The translations under genes and the position numbers were made by a program. A DNA stretch of 16,198 nt from JBLHGN01 sp047616325. GTDB taxonomy: Bacteria; Pseudomonadota; Gammaproteobacteria; Pseudomonadales; Cellvibrionaceae. A model generated the notes under the pieces. That model did not search any database. It was not told where the DNA came from and saw only the letters and a program-made list of their open reading frames with translations. How positions within the stretch are numbered: position 1 is the stretch's first letter; every line of letters starts with the position of its first letter. Where the stretch lies: NCBI GenBank assembly GCA_047616325.1, contig JBLHGN010000056.1, positions 1-16,198 of the forward strand, in the 5' to 3' direction. Shown one piece after another: positions 16,026 to 16,198 of the stretch.

Positions 16026-16198
16026 TTAAATAAAAGCATTTATTTTGGTGAATTCAGTAAACACTTCCCAAGGAGTTTTATAGCCCAAACATTTTCGCGG
16101 TCGATGATTCATCGCATTAGCAGCAGCACGCACCTCTTCTTCAGACACCTGATCTAATGGCATAGACTTCGGAAAGTATTGCCTAGAAGACCATTGCT
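16026..16198 (-). pseudogene. IS30-family transposase, C-terminal end, frameshifted
   Basis: The minus strand runs in from beyond the window and ends at TAA 16026-16028. It encodes RQYFPKSMPLDQVSEEEV then NHRPRKCLGYKTPWEVF, the hallmark C-terminus of IS30-family DDE transposases, which cut and join insertion-sequence ends. The conserved NGLLRQYFPK block is split: NGLL is read in one frame (16184-16195) and RQYFPK in another, so one base seems to be missing near 16182-16184. The element is therefore probably dead. The DNA just outside the stop (about 15998-16022, containing GAATTCACCCTATAAGTGC) may be the terminal inverted repeat, but the other end lies outside the window, so it cannot be confirmed. 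Confidence 0.8.

Overview
The window looks like chromosomal DNA of a marine or environmental gammaproteobacterium, probably near the Cellvibrionales (Saccharophagus/Teredinibacter type). This is inferred from the gene content: an ATP-type pckA, a giant MshQ-like surface protein with PA14 and LamG domains, Y_Y_Y/GGDEF signalling remnants, and moderate GC content. No rRNA, tRNA or CRISPR was seen.

Layout. (1) 1-1047: 3' part of a helical-repeat protein with a C-terminal retropepsin-like aspartic protease domain. (2) 1299-2993: pckA and a clear intrinsic terminator. (3) 3084-6632: a signalling block. A seven-TM sensor histidine kinase on the plus strand converges on a response regulator on the minus strand. 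A protein with two fused hotdog thioesterase domains lies upstream of the regulator on the same strand. The kinase dimerisation region and the regulator architecture resemble those of the LqsS/PhcS/CqsS-type quorum-sensing families. The thioesterase halves carry the N-V-Y-x-x-N-Y-x-x-W-Q-G-x-x-R-E signature of enediyne-type acyl thioesterases. (4) 6633-8612: decayed DNA with no convincing intact gene, ending in a broken two-component-regulator-type Y_Y_Y/GGDEF gene with several frameshifts and stops. (5) 8940-13085: a 1381-aa secreted MshQ-like protein (PA14, Ig-like, PA14, LamG, DUF6701) with a run of ten G near its 5' end that could act as a phase-variation switch. (6) 13086-13614: another decayed stretch. 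(7) 13615-15759: a PAS-PAS hybrid histidine kinase with a receiver domain and an odd hexapeptide-repeat linker. (8) 15854-16198: a possible pirin remnant and the 3' end of a damaged IS30-family transposase.

How it fits together. The window mixes housekeeping gluconeogenesis with an accessory region of signalling and surface-adhesion functions. Gene decay and an insertion-sequence remnant mark that region as actively rearranging. The most interesting parts are the kinase/regulator/tandem-thioesterase set, which may sense or make a fatty-acyl-derived signal (inference), and the G10 tract in the large surface protein. Product names rest on motif recognition by eye; no database search was possible.
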